Source of the DNA: Acanthococcus lagerstroemiae
Lineage: Eukaryota; Arthropoda; Insecta; Hemiptera; Eriococcidae
Length of the DNA: 64,000 bases
Direction of reading: 5' to 3'
NCBI GenBank assembly: GCA_031841125.1
Contig: CM063108.1
Span: forward strand, 71,210,344-71,274,343
Within the stretch, counting starts at the first letter, position 1; each line of letters opens with the position of its first letter. The translations under genes were made by a program, and so were the position numbers. The notes under the pieces are model-generated. The model did not search any database. It was not told where the DNA came from and saw only the letters and a program-made list of their open reading frames with translations. This document shows, piece after piece, positions 1 through 10,359 of this stretch.

Positions 1-332
1 TTCGATGTTCAATTTCAGTTTTCCGATTTCTTCACTTCTATTCTAATACTCAGCGAAAACTGCACCATACTACAAACTGATAAGAAAAATGTAAACATTG
101 TAAAAGCCCTATAGATCGCGCAGAATGCATCGCTATCCTCCGTTGTGAAGAACATAACGTGACATCTTAACAGCAGCGCACGTATTTAACAGCCGTGCAC
201 ACGTATCTAACGAGCCTTCATTCCCCGTCAATTTTTCAACATGACGCAATAAAATATCTTACACAAAAACGTTTGTGTGTAACATACTATATTTGAACTG
301 TTTATGTGTCATTGAACTATTATATATAGATA
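1..332. other. Intronic AT-rich DNA, no feature seen
   Basis: No open frame, splice-bounded exon or repeat end was recognised. Because the first syntaxin exon in the window begins with an acceptor and in phase 1, this stretch should lie in the intron upstream of it. Confidence 0.5.
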
Positions 333-365
333 CTAGCTGACCCGCATCGCGGCTCATCTAGACCG
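333..365 (-). mobile_element. Helitron-like 3' terminus
   Basis: Read on the minus strand the segment has a small GC hairpin (CCGC, loop GAT, GCGG), then a few bases, then a terminal CTAG at 333-336 followed by T. A hairpin just inside a CTRR end that abuts T is the Helitron 3' signature. The element would extend rightwards, but its TC end was not found before the LINE, so its length is unknown. It could also be a short repeat tail of another class. Confidence 0.45.
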
Positions 366-1109
366 TGGGCTAAGGTGAGCTGGCTAAAGTGAGTTGGCCT
401 AAGTATGTTAGATGGGTGATAGGGGGAGGGGGGGTGCTACTCGCCAAATTTTAACATAGTGTGACTAAGTTCAATGTAAAATAATTCCAAAAAGTTCTAG
501 TTGAAGAATAAGTTTGGGCCTGTGGGGGAAAATATTGTGGCCCTCCTCTGTGGTGTGGAGACACGCGAATACATGTCAAAATTTAACCGCACGGAGCTCC
601 GCGGGCAGTAGTATGTCTTCTCTTCTTCCCGTTACCGCAAACTGCTTTCCCATCTTCCCTCTCGGTCGTTCCAGCGATTCCCTGTGATTTACACCCGTGA
701 TCTTTTCCTGACTGAAAACTCTTGCAGTTTTCGTCCCTCTACCCTTCCCGCACTGCCAGCATCGGCTGCTAATGCGACTGATTAGCGGGTGGTCACTTCA
801 CTTTTATGGCCGACGAACGGCAACCTGTTACCGTCGCTACGTTAAGGAATATTCCAAACGAAACATTAAACCTGAAATGAGCAGCGGATAATGAAGTTAT
901 AAGAAAAAATGTAGTTCTGAAAAATCGCATCGAGTTTTTAGAGTTGAAGGTAGAAGAACTAAAGAATTACTCGAAAAAAAAGCATAACCTGGTGGTCTAT
1001 GACGGACCCTAAATAAGTTAACGAAGACCCTTTGAAGTAGCAATTAGTACGTGCAAGGTGATCGGGGTACAGGTAAATAAGACAAAAATTGACGCAGCCT
1101 ACAGACTAA

Positions 1110-1136
1110 AGCCCGTTCTAGACGATCAATAATATT
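1110..1136 (+). repeat. Left terminal inverted repeat of the Harbinger element
   Basis: It is identical over 27 bp to the reverse complement of 1991-2017. TAA precedes it at 1107-1109. Confidence 0.95.
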
Positions 1137-1254
1137 AATCAGTAGTATCATACTTTGCAATATTATTGACCATGTGGGGAAACTCATTCAGTAATATTGA
1201 CACAACGATCAAAAATTGAGACATCATCAATAAATTGACAGTTCATCAAAAATA

Positions 1255-1755
1255 TCAAAACGAAATAGATATTTTTGATACATTGACAATATTTTTGCAT
1301 TGATTAAGTTTTATCGTATCTTGTAGTATTCTGATCAAAGCATCACAGGTTTCCATAATAATGATACCAAGTGACTGCGGAGACATACAAGTGATGAACT
1401 TCAACTTTTCAAATGATAATCCGCTTGCAAAATATACAAGGGTTGCTGACAATCGCTGTGATGCCGAAATTGCTTCTCTCATAACTGTATTCTGTTTTTG
1501 AATCATGGGTGCAACCAAATTTAACAACTTCTGAAATGTGTCGCTCTCAAGTCTTAAACAATTCCTGAAATCTTTTGGTTCTGTCAGTCTGATGACATTT
1601 AATAGATTTTCTTGTGTACACACTTTTCTCTTATTCAACCATTCTCTTGTCCATCTTCGACCTTTCTGGCTTCCCTTCCTTCTGTTTTCCTCGCGTTCGT
1701 ATTCTGCATACAGATAAAGAGAAAGGCTGATGACTGCTACATCGTAATCATCCAT
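1255..1755 (-). pseudogene. Truncated Harbinger transposase (N-terminal part)
   Basis: A 166-codon minus-strand frame. It matches the N-terminal half of HARBI1-like transposases: an RRWTREWLNKR segment, a YRNYLRM-like stretch here read FRNCLRLESDTF, LLNLVAPMIQKQ, and TVMREAISASQRLSATLVYFA. A CMSPQSLGIIIMETCDAL block corresponds to the helix-turn-helix-like region. The DDE catalytic domain that should follow is missing; the frame runs into AT-rich DNA and then the left terminal repeat. It would need a complete transposase elsewhere to move. The family cuts and pastes DNA at TWA sites. Confidence 0.85.
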
Positions 1756-1990
1756 TTCACTGAGTACACGGGTACAAATTCAACCAACCGAACAACAATA
1801 CAAAATAAAATACCTGATTTTAATTAGAAAATCGGACTAAATAATATGTTCAGGGTCCGTATGCTGTAAACTTTAGTGATAAAACAGCTGCTGATAATAG
1901 TTATCAATTTTTGATCGTCTAGGGAAACAACATTGATCATACGGATGATACCATCAATTTTTCTTTTTTTGACACAATATTATTGACATC

Positions 1991-2017
1991 AATATTATTG
2001 ATCGTCTAGAACGGGCT
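1991..2017 (-). repeat. Right terminal inverted repeat of the Harbinger element
   Basis: It is the reverse complement of 1110-1136 over 27 bp and is followed by TAA at 2018-2020. Confidence 0.95.
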
Positions 2018-2859
2018 TAACGTTAAGAACATCGCCCCTGCCTTTTATAATCAAATTTGTTAGCCGAATCAAGAAAAATGGAATAATGCAGCGAAGCAAA
2101 TAGAACCCTGCGCAGATCAACTAGGGGAGAAAAAAGAGATCAAAATAATATTCAGGGAGTATCTCTCACCAGATGGTTAACAGATAATACACTAAACGAA
2201 ACGATTATGGGACACATACTTTGTATGGTTGAGAGGTGGAAGAAGTTACTACAGGCAGCAAGAGGAAAGTGGTAAGATTATCAACTTAAACTCAGCTGAG
2301 GATATCAAAGAAATGATAAGAGATAACAGACGTCGAAAGCCCGGAAAGGTGACCCTGCTATAAGTTCAGAAATGATATTTACAGGAACGTAGCCCTAACA
2401 ATTCAGATGGAAACAACGCGCACGAAAATACTAACAAAGAGGGCAACAAACTTGAAAACTACGGGTTTGGTGCCAGTCAACCGAAGATATGAAATTGCGT
2501 AAACTTTCCAGCCCCAGTTCGGAAGGCAGCAACCGCGGGGCCTAAATGCTTCGATCCCCCACCTTCTTCCTTGGTGGGAAAAAGTGTAAAAATACAAAAA
2601 AAAAAAAGCCGAAAGGTCGGGAGATTTGAAACATTATAATAGTAAACTGTCAAGGACTAGCAGAGAAGTCACGTCTTTACCAGTTTGAACACGTTAGCAA
2701 TAATTATTTCGATATAATCGATCTACCTATTAGAAACGTGTCGCTATGGCGAAAAAAACAGAAAACGAGAAAACTGTAATTATTTGTACTATACGAATAC
2801 GAATAAAGGATACCGGAAGACAGAATTTTACATAAACAAAAACTGGACTGGAAAAATTC

Positions 2860-5250
2860 TGGTAATACTCGTAGATATCCGAAAGATTATCGTAGGATAA
2901 AAATTAGCCAACAATATTGTAATTGCACTTTTTCAAGTTTACGCCCCTATGGCAGTAGCCAGTCCAACAGAAGCGGCCAACTTCTACGAATACGTAACGA
3001 AGACATTGGAAACAGAAAGCGAATACTATAACGTAATTATGGGAGATTTTAATATCCAACGAAAAAAAGAGAAGCTAATATAATCCGAATGTAGTGGTAT
3101 TTATTGTTCCGGAGATAAAACCAATAATAACGGGGAGAAATAAGTGAATTTGTTGAGAGTCTCGGGTTAAACATCGCGAATACATTCTATAAGGAAAAAA
3201 GCTTTGTAAAATGCACATGGGAATCGCCAAATGGTAGAACTAGAAATGAAATAGATTAACTTCTTAATGAATGATATGCGAATAGTAAAAGATGTTAGCT
3301 ACACAACAAATGTGGACTTCCTATCAGATCATGGGGTTATTCAAACGAAACTGGAAGTACCAAATAGGATTCGTATCACGAATCGGATAGAAGGCTCGAA
3401 AATAATGAATAGTTCAGATCCGCTTTGTCACGAATGAGAAAACATAAAAGGAAAAATTAGTAGATTGTTGGAAAATCAGGGCAGATTAGACATATGTAGG
3501 TAGATAATACAGTACAAAACGAATACGACAGACTAATGAACGCGATGGCTAAGGTGATAAGCGCAATTCAAGAAAAGCAAATAATGTGACTGAAACAAAT
3601 GATAGAATAAAGGGTACAATGAAGGACTTGATCGATAAAATAAAAGTCCTTAGGAAAAAAGCGTATAAAAGCCATAGAGATCGTATCGAAATTATTGAAC
3701 TAAGGAAAACTACAAGGGGGAAAATAATGGAGAATATAAAGGAATATGACGTAGGTAGAATTTTGAAAACGGAGAATTCGAGATCAATAAAAAAGGTTAG
3801 ATGAGAAATCTACCCACATCCACGAGTCTGACAATGGAGTACAATTAATTATGAGTCTAATAACGAACCAATACCACATACCCTTGAGAATGAAATTAAA
3901 AAAATATGTATAACAAACAATTTTTAATCCGGCAGAACCCCTGGCCCGGACAATATTAATAATAATATTCTAAAAGAACGAAACACAATAATTACACCAA
4001 TTTTAGCAAAAATATTTAACAAGATGTTAATAACTGAACAAATCCGAAGCCAGTGGAAGGAATCAACAAAAAGGGAACAGAACGGATTTATCAAATTACA
4101 GACCAATAAGTTTAACACCAAACTTGAACAAAGTCTTCTCCAAGTTGTTGAAAAGTATATATTATGTAATATTCTCGATGCAGCCCAAAGCCAGGAACAA
4201 GCTGGCTTTCGCCAGAATCATCTAACGGTGGATCAGACGTTCGTAATTAAGCAATTAATGGAAAAAACCGAGGAATACAATTTGGATTTACAGTTATTTT
4301 TTATATAGACTTCCGGAAAGCATTCGACACAATTAACCAAATCTATCTCTGGCAAGCACTGGCTAGAGAAGGAAAAAGTTGTTTTAAAAAAGTGTACAGG
4401 GTACGTTTCGACATGGACGGAGAACTATTTGAATTGGAAAGGGAGGTAAAACAAGGAAACCCACTTTCACCAAATTTATTTAACTGTGTAATAGAGCACA
4501 TTTTTTTGGAGTTAGGCTAGGAGGAAAAGGGGATAAATATCGATGGAAAATGGCTCAGCAACTTACGATTCTCCGATGACCCGGTCCTAATTGCGACAAA
4601 CACGAAAGAATTACCACAGATGACTTTAGAACTGGAAGGTATTAGCAAAACAGCTGGGTTTATATAATAGCGAAAAACTAATCTCGCAAACAAAACTATC
4701 GAAGAACAATTATTTTGGACGGGGGCGTAATCGAACAAGTAGAGAAGGTAGTATACCTTGACTAAATCAATGCACTTAATAATAGATCGAATAAAGAAAT
4801 ATCGAGGGGAATTAACCAAGGGTTGAAACATTTCTGGCCGCTAAAAAATATTTATAAAGCAAAATTACCATTTAAACTGAAAACAAAGGTTATGGAAAGA
4901 TGCACGTTCTCAGTCCTTACCTGTGGAGCGCAAATGTGGCCCATAACAGACGAACAACTCGACAAAATTTATAGGACTCAAGTAGCAATATAACGAAACA
5001 TACTAAGTGTAAGAAGGATAGATAAAAATTAGAAATAAGGCTGTAGGATCGGCCACAAAAAATGAGAGATATTCGCTGTACAGTGAAGAAATCAACATTG
5101 TCGCACGCAGGACATATCATAAGAAACAAAGAAGAGAGATGGGAAAGAAGAGTCATAGATTGGCTACCTTACGATTACGAAGAGAAAAAGAGGTGGACCA
5201 AATATTAGAAATTGCAGGTTAGGCAGGGGTCGCCTGAGAAAGGAAGGTCA
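2860..5250 (+). pseudogene. LINE endonuclease and reverse transcriptase remnant
   Basis: The apurinic-like endonuclease part shows QVYAPMAVAS near 2935 and MGDFNIQR at 3039-3062. The reverse transcriptase part shows QEQAGFRQNHLTVDQTF near 4194-4245, a frameshifted FRKAFDTINQ segment at about 4312-4340, QGNPLSPNLFN at about 4450-4485, and FSDDPVLIA in place of FADD near 4569. The last stretch resembles the C-terminal tail of RTE proteins. Frames change several times and there are in-frame stops, so it is dead. The family copies itself by target-primed reverse transcription. Confidence 0.75.
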
Positions 5251-5601
5251 CGGGATCAGGGTTGAGGAGGCAGGCACATGCCCAAAGTTGAACCGCGTGG
5301 GTAGAATTAGTAACTAACCTATAAACGCTGTAAATAAATACATTCTAATAAGATACAAACAAACAAAAAGAAAAACGCATTTTTTCAATTAAATTAAGGA
5401 CGTAAAGCATCGTTCGTGCTGTCTATAAAATTCCGCCCAGTCTGTGTGAGTATATTTTGATGAAAATCTGAAATCGAAATAGTGTCCCAACAAGCCTCAT
5501 TTTCTTGCGCAGAAGGCAAAATGATAAATTATCGAAGCCGCTCGCGAAGAGAGTGATCTGATGTTACTTTATTTTAATTTCACTTCGTTATTTTCTTACA
5601 G

Positions 5602-5784
5602 TGATAGAACAAAATATAGAACAAGAAGAACACACAAATAAATCTTCTGCCGATCTTAGGATAAGAAAAACTCAACATTCCACGTTGTCTCGTAAATTTG
5701 TTGAAGTGATGACTGAATATAATCGAACACAAACGGACTACCGAGAACGCTGTAAAGGCAGAATTCAAAGACAACTAGAAATAA
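5602..5784 (+). CDS. Syx1A: Syntaxin 1A exon: Hc helix to linker
   Basis: Internal coding exon of the plasma-membrane t-SNARE syntaxin 1, which pairs with SNAP-25 and synaptobrevin to drive synaptic vesicle fusion and is held closed by Unc18. The exon starts in phase 1 after a pyrimidine-rich acceptor ending TTCTTACAG and stops at AAATA-A before GTAAGT (phase 1). It encodes (V)[18 protein letters not shown] then [20 protein letters not shown] and onward to GRIQRQLEI. These are hallmark residues of the third helix of the Habc domain and the start of the linker, around residues 110 to 170 of animal syntaxin 1. The sequence is nearly identical to insect Syntaxin 1A, so I see no decay. Earlier exons (N-peptide, Ha, Hb) are not in the window. 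Confidence 0.96.
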
Positions 5785-8355
5785 GTAAGTGAGCCTAGTT
5801 TCTAAGTAATTCTTTTCTTTTTCCGCCGTTCTAGTTATTTTCGAGTAATCCATGTGCGTATAAATATTGGATGTACGAGTATCCCGACGGATGTCGGAAA
5901 AGAAAAAAGAGGAAAAACCCGAGAAGAATAAAAGTGCATTTTTACGCTATACCTGCGGGGCAGTTGGGCAGTCGCCTGTAGTATCATTGCGTAGGACGCC
6001 GAGCTCAACTTGTGAAATAATTAATTGACCCTGTGTGGGGGACTCGAAATGTAGGTTATGGAGTTCCAAATGGCGTAGTAACCTGATTCGGTGAAATGCG
6101 TTTTCTGTTCGCGGCGGGCGTCGTAAGGGCTCATGGCTCATTCTATCGAGCCAGTCGCAAATTTCGTTCACTTTTACTCGAGCACCGAAGGTGGAGGCTG
6201 CATGGTGTTCAATTCGCGAATTCGACGATCGAGTTGGATTTCGTATAGAGTGTACGTGTGCTTATCTACGTGCTCTGCGCGCACTCGTAGGATTTACTCG
6301 TACTCTCGTACTCGTCGTATTCTACAGATTCGAGAGTACCATTCGGGAAAAGGCCGACGATGCTTTTCATTCGTCCGTATTCTGGGGGTTTCATGTTTGA
6401 ATGCGCATATACGTACTTAACTTTTATATTATACCCGGCCCTTATAATCTTTTTAGTCTTCTCGTTCACGTGGATTGTATGTGCTCGGTGCGACTCGGAA
6501 GGCCGCGGATTTAGTCGAACCGTATTCGGAGAAAATTTGGTCGCCTAAATTAGTATCAGCTTATCGAGCGGAAATCCGGGCATTTCAAATGCTGACGACG
6601 TTTCTTCTTCTTCTTTTTCTTTTCTTTTTTTCTTTCTTTTCTTTTTCTTCACTTTCTTTCTTTTCACTTTCGTCGATGCTGAGCTGGTATAGCGACGGAA
6701 AGTCGTTTATGGTAATTCTCCGACCGCGTTTTCGAGATATTAGTCGTAACGCGGCGAAACGAAAGGCAGGTCTAACGCGGTTCGAAAATCATTTTATGTA
6801 AAATTGTGTTTGAAAATTGACGACGAGCGGCGCGGGTTTATGTCGAAGAGACTGAACAGGCTGATCGCGTCGCTCTTTGCTGTCTGTATGGAGTCACTGA
6901 CGCTGTGTGTTTTCTCGACGACCATCCGACATGCTTCACGAAAAGCTGGCCGGCCGTTTACCAATAGGTATCTACCGAAGTGTAAATAGAGAGAAATTTC
7001 ACCCGCCAGCTAATGCAAAGACTTGTTTCCTCGATGCTGATGGATTTCGAAATTAGTACAGCCGGTAAACTTGAACTAATTCGGAAACAAGATCTGAAAT
7101 ATACAAAACTATTCTCGAATCAAAGTTTGAAATTTAATTTTACTCATTCATTTCCTTGAGAAACCCTGGAATGTGATTAATACTCAATTCATGTGTATCA
7201 TAATCACTTACGTCGCCAGTGACGTTTATTTTTATTTTTCACGCCGAATTCGAATCTGAGGTTGTAATTTCAGTTCAGATTTTGGTTTCCTAAGGAAGCC
7301 CTCACATTTGAGTAAATATACTACATCTATGAAGATGGCATGAATTCCCGCTATCATATTAAATTCTTTCTTGCGCTATTTTGGAATGGGTTATCACTAT
7401 GGAAGATAAGAAGGAAACTGTATCAAGTTCAACGAGAGTAAGTCCGCAGCAGCTGTAGGTCGATGCACGTTTTGTAAGGACCGAATAGCAAGTTCACAGT
7501 GCATGCAGTGTTGTGAATTTTCTCGTCCCAACCACTAACTCAAAAATATTATATGCCTTCTCATAAATCAAAATATTCGATCTACTATTTTTATGCAAAG
7601 TTCTGGTACATGAATTCTCTGATAATTACACTACACAACGACCAAAAAGTCACAAAAACAAGAGTAGCCAATTGTGAGTATTTTTCACGGTAAATTCAAT
7701 GCTGTTCGTTTTTTGTTTTTCTTTTTCTTAATTAGCTTCCCTTTTCTCGTAAATTCATTCTGAATATTTCCCCATATTTCCCTTTTTTGTTTTAAATATT
7801 AAGGAATGTGGCTGCACTTCATGCACTACCATACATAAACTCACCAACACAGGTGTATGGACGTGTGACTTGATATCCAAAGATGAAAAGAGCTTATCAG
7901 TAGTATCAGTTCAATGCATCATCAGTGTCGCCACATAAAATAAAAGAACTTCTCAAAATACGCTATTTCATTTCCCAATAAACGTAATAAAATGATTAGC
8001 TAATTGAGCATTTTCAATATTATTTGAATTCAGCGTTAAGTATACGTTAAGGATCGTCTATTTTCCTTTGTGTGGTTTCCAAAAAATCTCAGTTTGTTGT
8101 GTAATGTTACTAAAAAATAAAAAGATGATTTTTTTTTTGTAATAATTATTACAAACTGAAAATAGGGGGGAAAATCAAAAATAACATCAAATTTATGGAT
8201 TGCACCCGCCATAAAATGGAGTGTTTCTTCAAATTTAAAGATCCTGCGAGCCAAAAAACTAAATTTCCGTGTGAAGATATTATCGGATGCGATTATGCGA
8301 ATAAATCTCAACTCAGTCCAGAAAATATTCGAGATCGTCTTGAATTTATATCATA
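5785..8355 (+). other. Syx1A intron, first part
   Basis: Starts with donor GTAAGT. The stretch 5940-7000 is CpG-richer and of mixed composition, and holds several open frames on both strands without convincing splice borders. A pyrimidine tract lies at about 6600-6670. From 7000 to 8355 I see only AT-rich intron with no recognised element. Confidence 0.6.
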
Positions 8356-8402
8356 CTAGCCTCTGACGGGGTGCCTTTGGCGCCCCTTGGGGCTAGGCGC
8401 CT
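8356..8402 (-). repeat. Helitron 3' end with terminal hairpin
   Basis: On the + strand it reads CTAG, a short spacer, then GGGGTGCC TTT GGCGCCCC. The inverted arms of eight bases (one G-T pair) close to the CTAG terminus form the presumed termination hairpin of rolling-circle transposition. Confidence 0.75.
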
Positions 8403-8620
8403 GCGGCGCACGCCGTTTAATTTGTGAGTTATTTTCACTCGAACAATGTAGTAGAAATTATAATGAAAATAGCTCTTTCTGCTCATATTATAGATAGGAA
8501 TAAGGAGGAACAGTTGAAACTGAAGTACATCTTTTGAAGTTCTCTCAACTTTGTAGGACGTCATTCAAAAGAACAAAAACTGTTCGTCATGTAACATCAA
8601 ACATTTATTTGTAGAACGCA

Positions 8621-9246
8621 AGATTGTCAAAAATTTCTGCCGTTGAAATAGAGATTGCAGTGTACGAAGAAAAGAAAAGACAAATACCTAGTGTCACAAA
8701 AAGAATGAATAAGTATACCATAAAATTTGTAGGAACCTCAAAACACAATGACATAACATACATTGTACCAAAAAAAATTTAAAAAAAAACAGATAACTTA
8801 TTGAATCTATAGAAAAGCTGTTACATGAATTCAACAAAATAATAAAGTTGCCACTTAGAAGAAAACGTTTGGAAAAAGAAATTGAATATTTATCTAAATG
8901 AAAAAAACTATTTATCATTTTATCTCTAGTGGTAACTTTATTTTGTTAAATTTATATTATAGAGTTCTGATATCTATTATTAAGTTGGGTATTTATTTGT
9001 GTTTTCATTTTTTTAAATTTTTTTTTTTGAACATCCACAGTGTATGTTATGTTATTGTGTTTCTATATTTGTACTGATTTTACGATTTTTTTTTTTTTTG
9101 GGGGGGGGGGCAGTGTATGTTATGTCATTGTGTTTTGAGGTTCCTGCAAATTTTATGATATTCATTCTTTTTGTGATACTATTTCTTTTTCCTTTTCTTC
9201 GTACACTGCAATTTCTATTTCAACGGTAGATATTTTTGACAATCTT
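8621..9246. repeat. Long internal inverted repeat of the Helitron
   Basis: Arm 8621-8765 and arm 9111-9246 are near-identical reverse complements. Both contain GTTGAAATAGA/TCTATTTCAAC, CAGTGTACGAAGAAAAG and GGAACCTCAAAACACAATGA or its complement. About 345 bp separate them, including an 11-base G run at 9100-9110. A further partial copy (CACAGTGTATGTTATG) lies at about 9036-9060. Transcripts could fold into a long double-stranded stem. Confidence 0.8.
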
Positions 9247-9740
9247 CCCAACAAAATAAATCTGAAGGTATTGCGGCGATATATCCTTGTTGCTAGGGAT
9301 CAAACTACCAATCTGATGGTGCATCTGCCCCATAATCTTGAATGCTGGCATGTAACCGCCTTTCATTTCGTTACAACCAAGAAAAGTCATGGCAAATACA
9401 TCATTATATCGCCGAATTAATCGTAAAAAAGATGGATTTTGACCTTCGATCAATTTTCTCAACAATCAAGGTAATTTTGGCAGTGCAGGCAATTTAATCT
9501 GATCATTTGAGCAACAAAATCCGACAGTTTCACCTTTCCATTTTCTTGCATTGCAATGTGAACATAGAACTGAAAGAGTACCAATTGCTGCATCTTGTTC
9601 ATATGGTATAGCACTATTGTATAAAAATGCTTTTCTCGACTCAGACTTGGGACGTTTCTTATACAATGTTGCTGTTGTGGCTGTTTTCCGCCTTTTTCTA
9701 CCAACATTTTTTTTTTTTTTTTTTGCAGGAGTGGGCATAT
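9220..9740 (-). pseudogene. Helitron Rep/helicase N-domain fragment
   Basis: Two minus-strand frames joined by a shift. The upstream one (about 9740-9466) shows CSHCNARKWKGETVGFCCS and DQIKLPALPKLP, the cysteine-rich lead-in typical of Helitron proteins. The downstream one (9465-9220) shows FLRLIRRYNDVFAMTFLGC, GGYMPAFKIMGQMHHQIGSL and LQIYFVGKIVKNIYR, matching the Helitron_like_N domain. The HUH nuclease and the SF1 helicase that should follow are absent, and a poly-A/T tract marks the upstream side. It is not functional alone. Confidence 0.85.
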
Positions 9741-10265
9741 CAAAAAATTTTATAATGAAAATGGGCTTGAAAAAAATTAATACACAAAATCATTGCTCAA
9801 TTTATCATTGCCCACAAAAAGATAATAATTCAACCGCAATAACTGCAATTTATAACGAAAACGGGCCTGAAAAAATTAATTCCAACCGCTTACCACTGCA
9901 CAAAATCACTGCTCAACTGAATACTTACTATAACTTTTTTCCCTACATGCTCGAAAAGCATCTTATTTGTAACCACTTTTCAGTGCAAGAAGTGAAATTT
10001 CCCAATCGACAATGTACTATGTAAACAAAACACCAAAAAGGATGCAAAAATAATCCAGTTTTGCACTAGAGCAAAAAAGTGACGTCAAAACCGTATGTTT
10101 ACTTGGCAGTTGGCAGTAGAAGGAAGGTTCACACTAGACGGACAGGCGCGTCGCTTTCGTCGCTTGTGCGTGTTTTGATACCTAAGCATTCCAGCAACTT
10201 CTATAAACTACTAAACTACTGCTTTTCGAGCATGTATTAAAAAAAAAAAAATTGTATGCAGCTTT

Positions 10266-10359
10266 TGCAAGAAGCGCGTTATTCGCTCGTGCTTTTTGCA
10301 GCACGAGCAACGCGAGTGCTGTAAACTTTGCACTCGTCACGAATATCGCGCTTCTTGCA
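10266..10359. repeat. Imperfect palindrome inside the Helitron
   Basis: Arm 10266-10292 (TGCAAGAAGCGCGTTATTCG...) pairs with the reverse complement of 10330-10359 with few mismatches. The loop holds GCACGAGCAACGCGAGTGC. It is GC-rich against an AT-rich background. Confidence 0.7.

Larger units (their letters stand above)
1110..2017 (-). mobile_element. PIF/Harbinger DNA transposon, internally deleted
   Basis: The ends are perfect 27-bp inverted repeats at 1110-1136 and 1991-2017, beginning AGCCCGTTCTAGACG. They are flanked by the 3-bp duplication TAA (1107-1109 and 2018-2020), the TWA target type of this superfamily. The coding strand is minus and holds a truncated Harbinger transposase. At 908 bp it is much shorter than an autonomous element, which also carries a Myb-like gene. 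Short repeats of CAATATTATTGA lie just inside both ends. It is inserted in the ORF1 region of the LINE and is therefore younger than it. Confidence 0.9.
806..2370 (+). pseudogene. LINE ORF1 remnant, split by a Harbinger insertion
   Basis: From the ATG at 806 the frame runs MADERQPVTV and then meets a stop near 877. It continues as a Lys/Glu/Leu-rich coiled-coil-like segment ending in KKKHNLVVYDGP, which resembles the RRNNLVFYG region of LINE ORF1 or fused LINE proteins. The frame around DAAYRL is interrupted at 1110. Removing the Harbinger element and one TAA duplication restores an uninterrupted reading through RTSPLPFIIKFVSRI. It is non-functional, with several stops. The product would bind RNA or act as an accessory part of the LINE. 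Confidence 0.55.
590..5385 (+). mobile_element. Degenerate RTE-like non-LTR retrotransposon
   Basis: This is a decayed LINE on the + strand. A short GC-rich leader precedes an ATG at 806, followed by a coiled-coil-like ORF1 stretch, an endonuclease region with the MGDFN motif at 3039-3053, and reverse transcriptase blocks around 4180-4620. Many stops and frameshifts break it. The catalytic FADD box reads FSDD at about 4569-4580. The QVYAP and EQAGFR motifs and the tail before a TAAATAAATA end suggest the RTE clade. The ends are approximate. A Harbinger element splits it at 1110-2017. It lies in the syntaxin intron upstream of exon 5602-5784. Confidence 0.8.

Noticed and set aside
6133..6989. 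Several plus-strand open frames in the CpG-richer intron segment
   Set aside because: Low stop density comes from composition. One frame is largely encoded by a pyrimidine tract (poly Phe/Leu/Ser).
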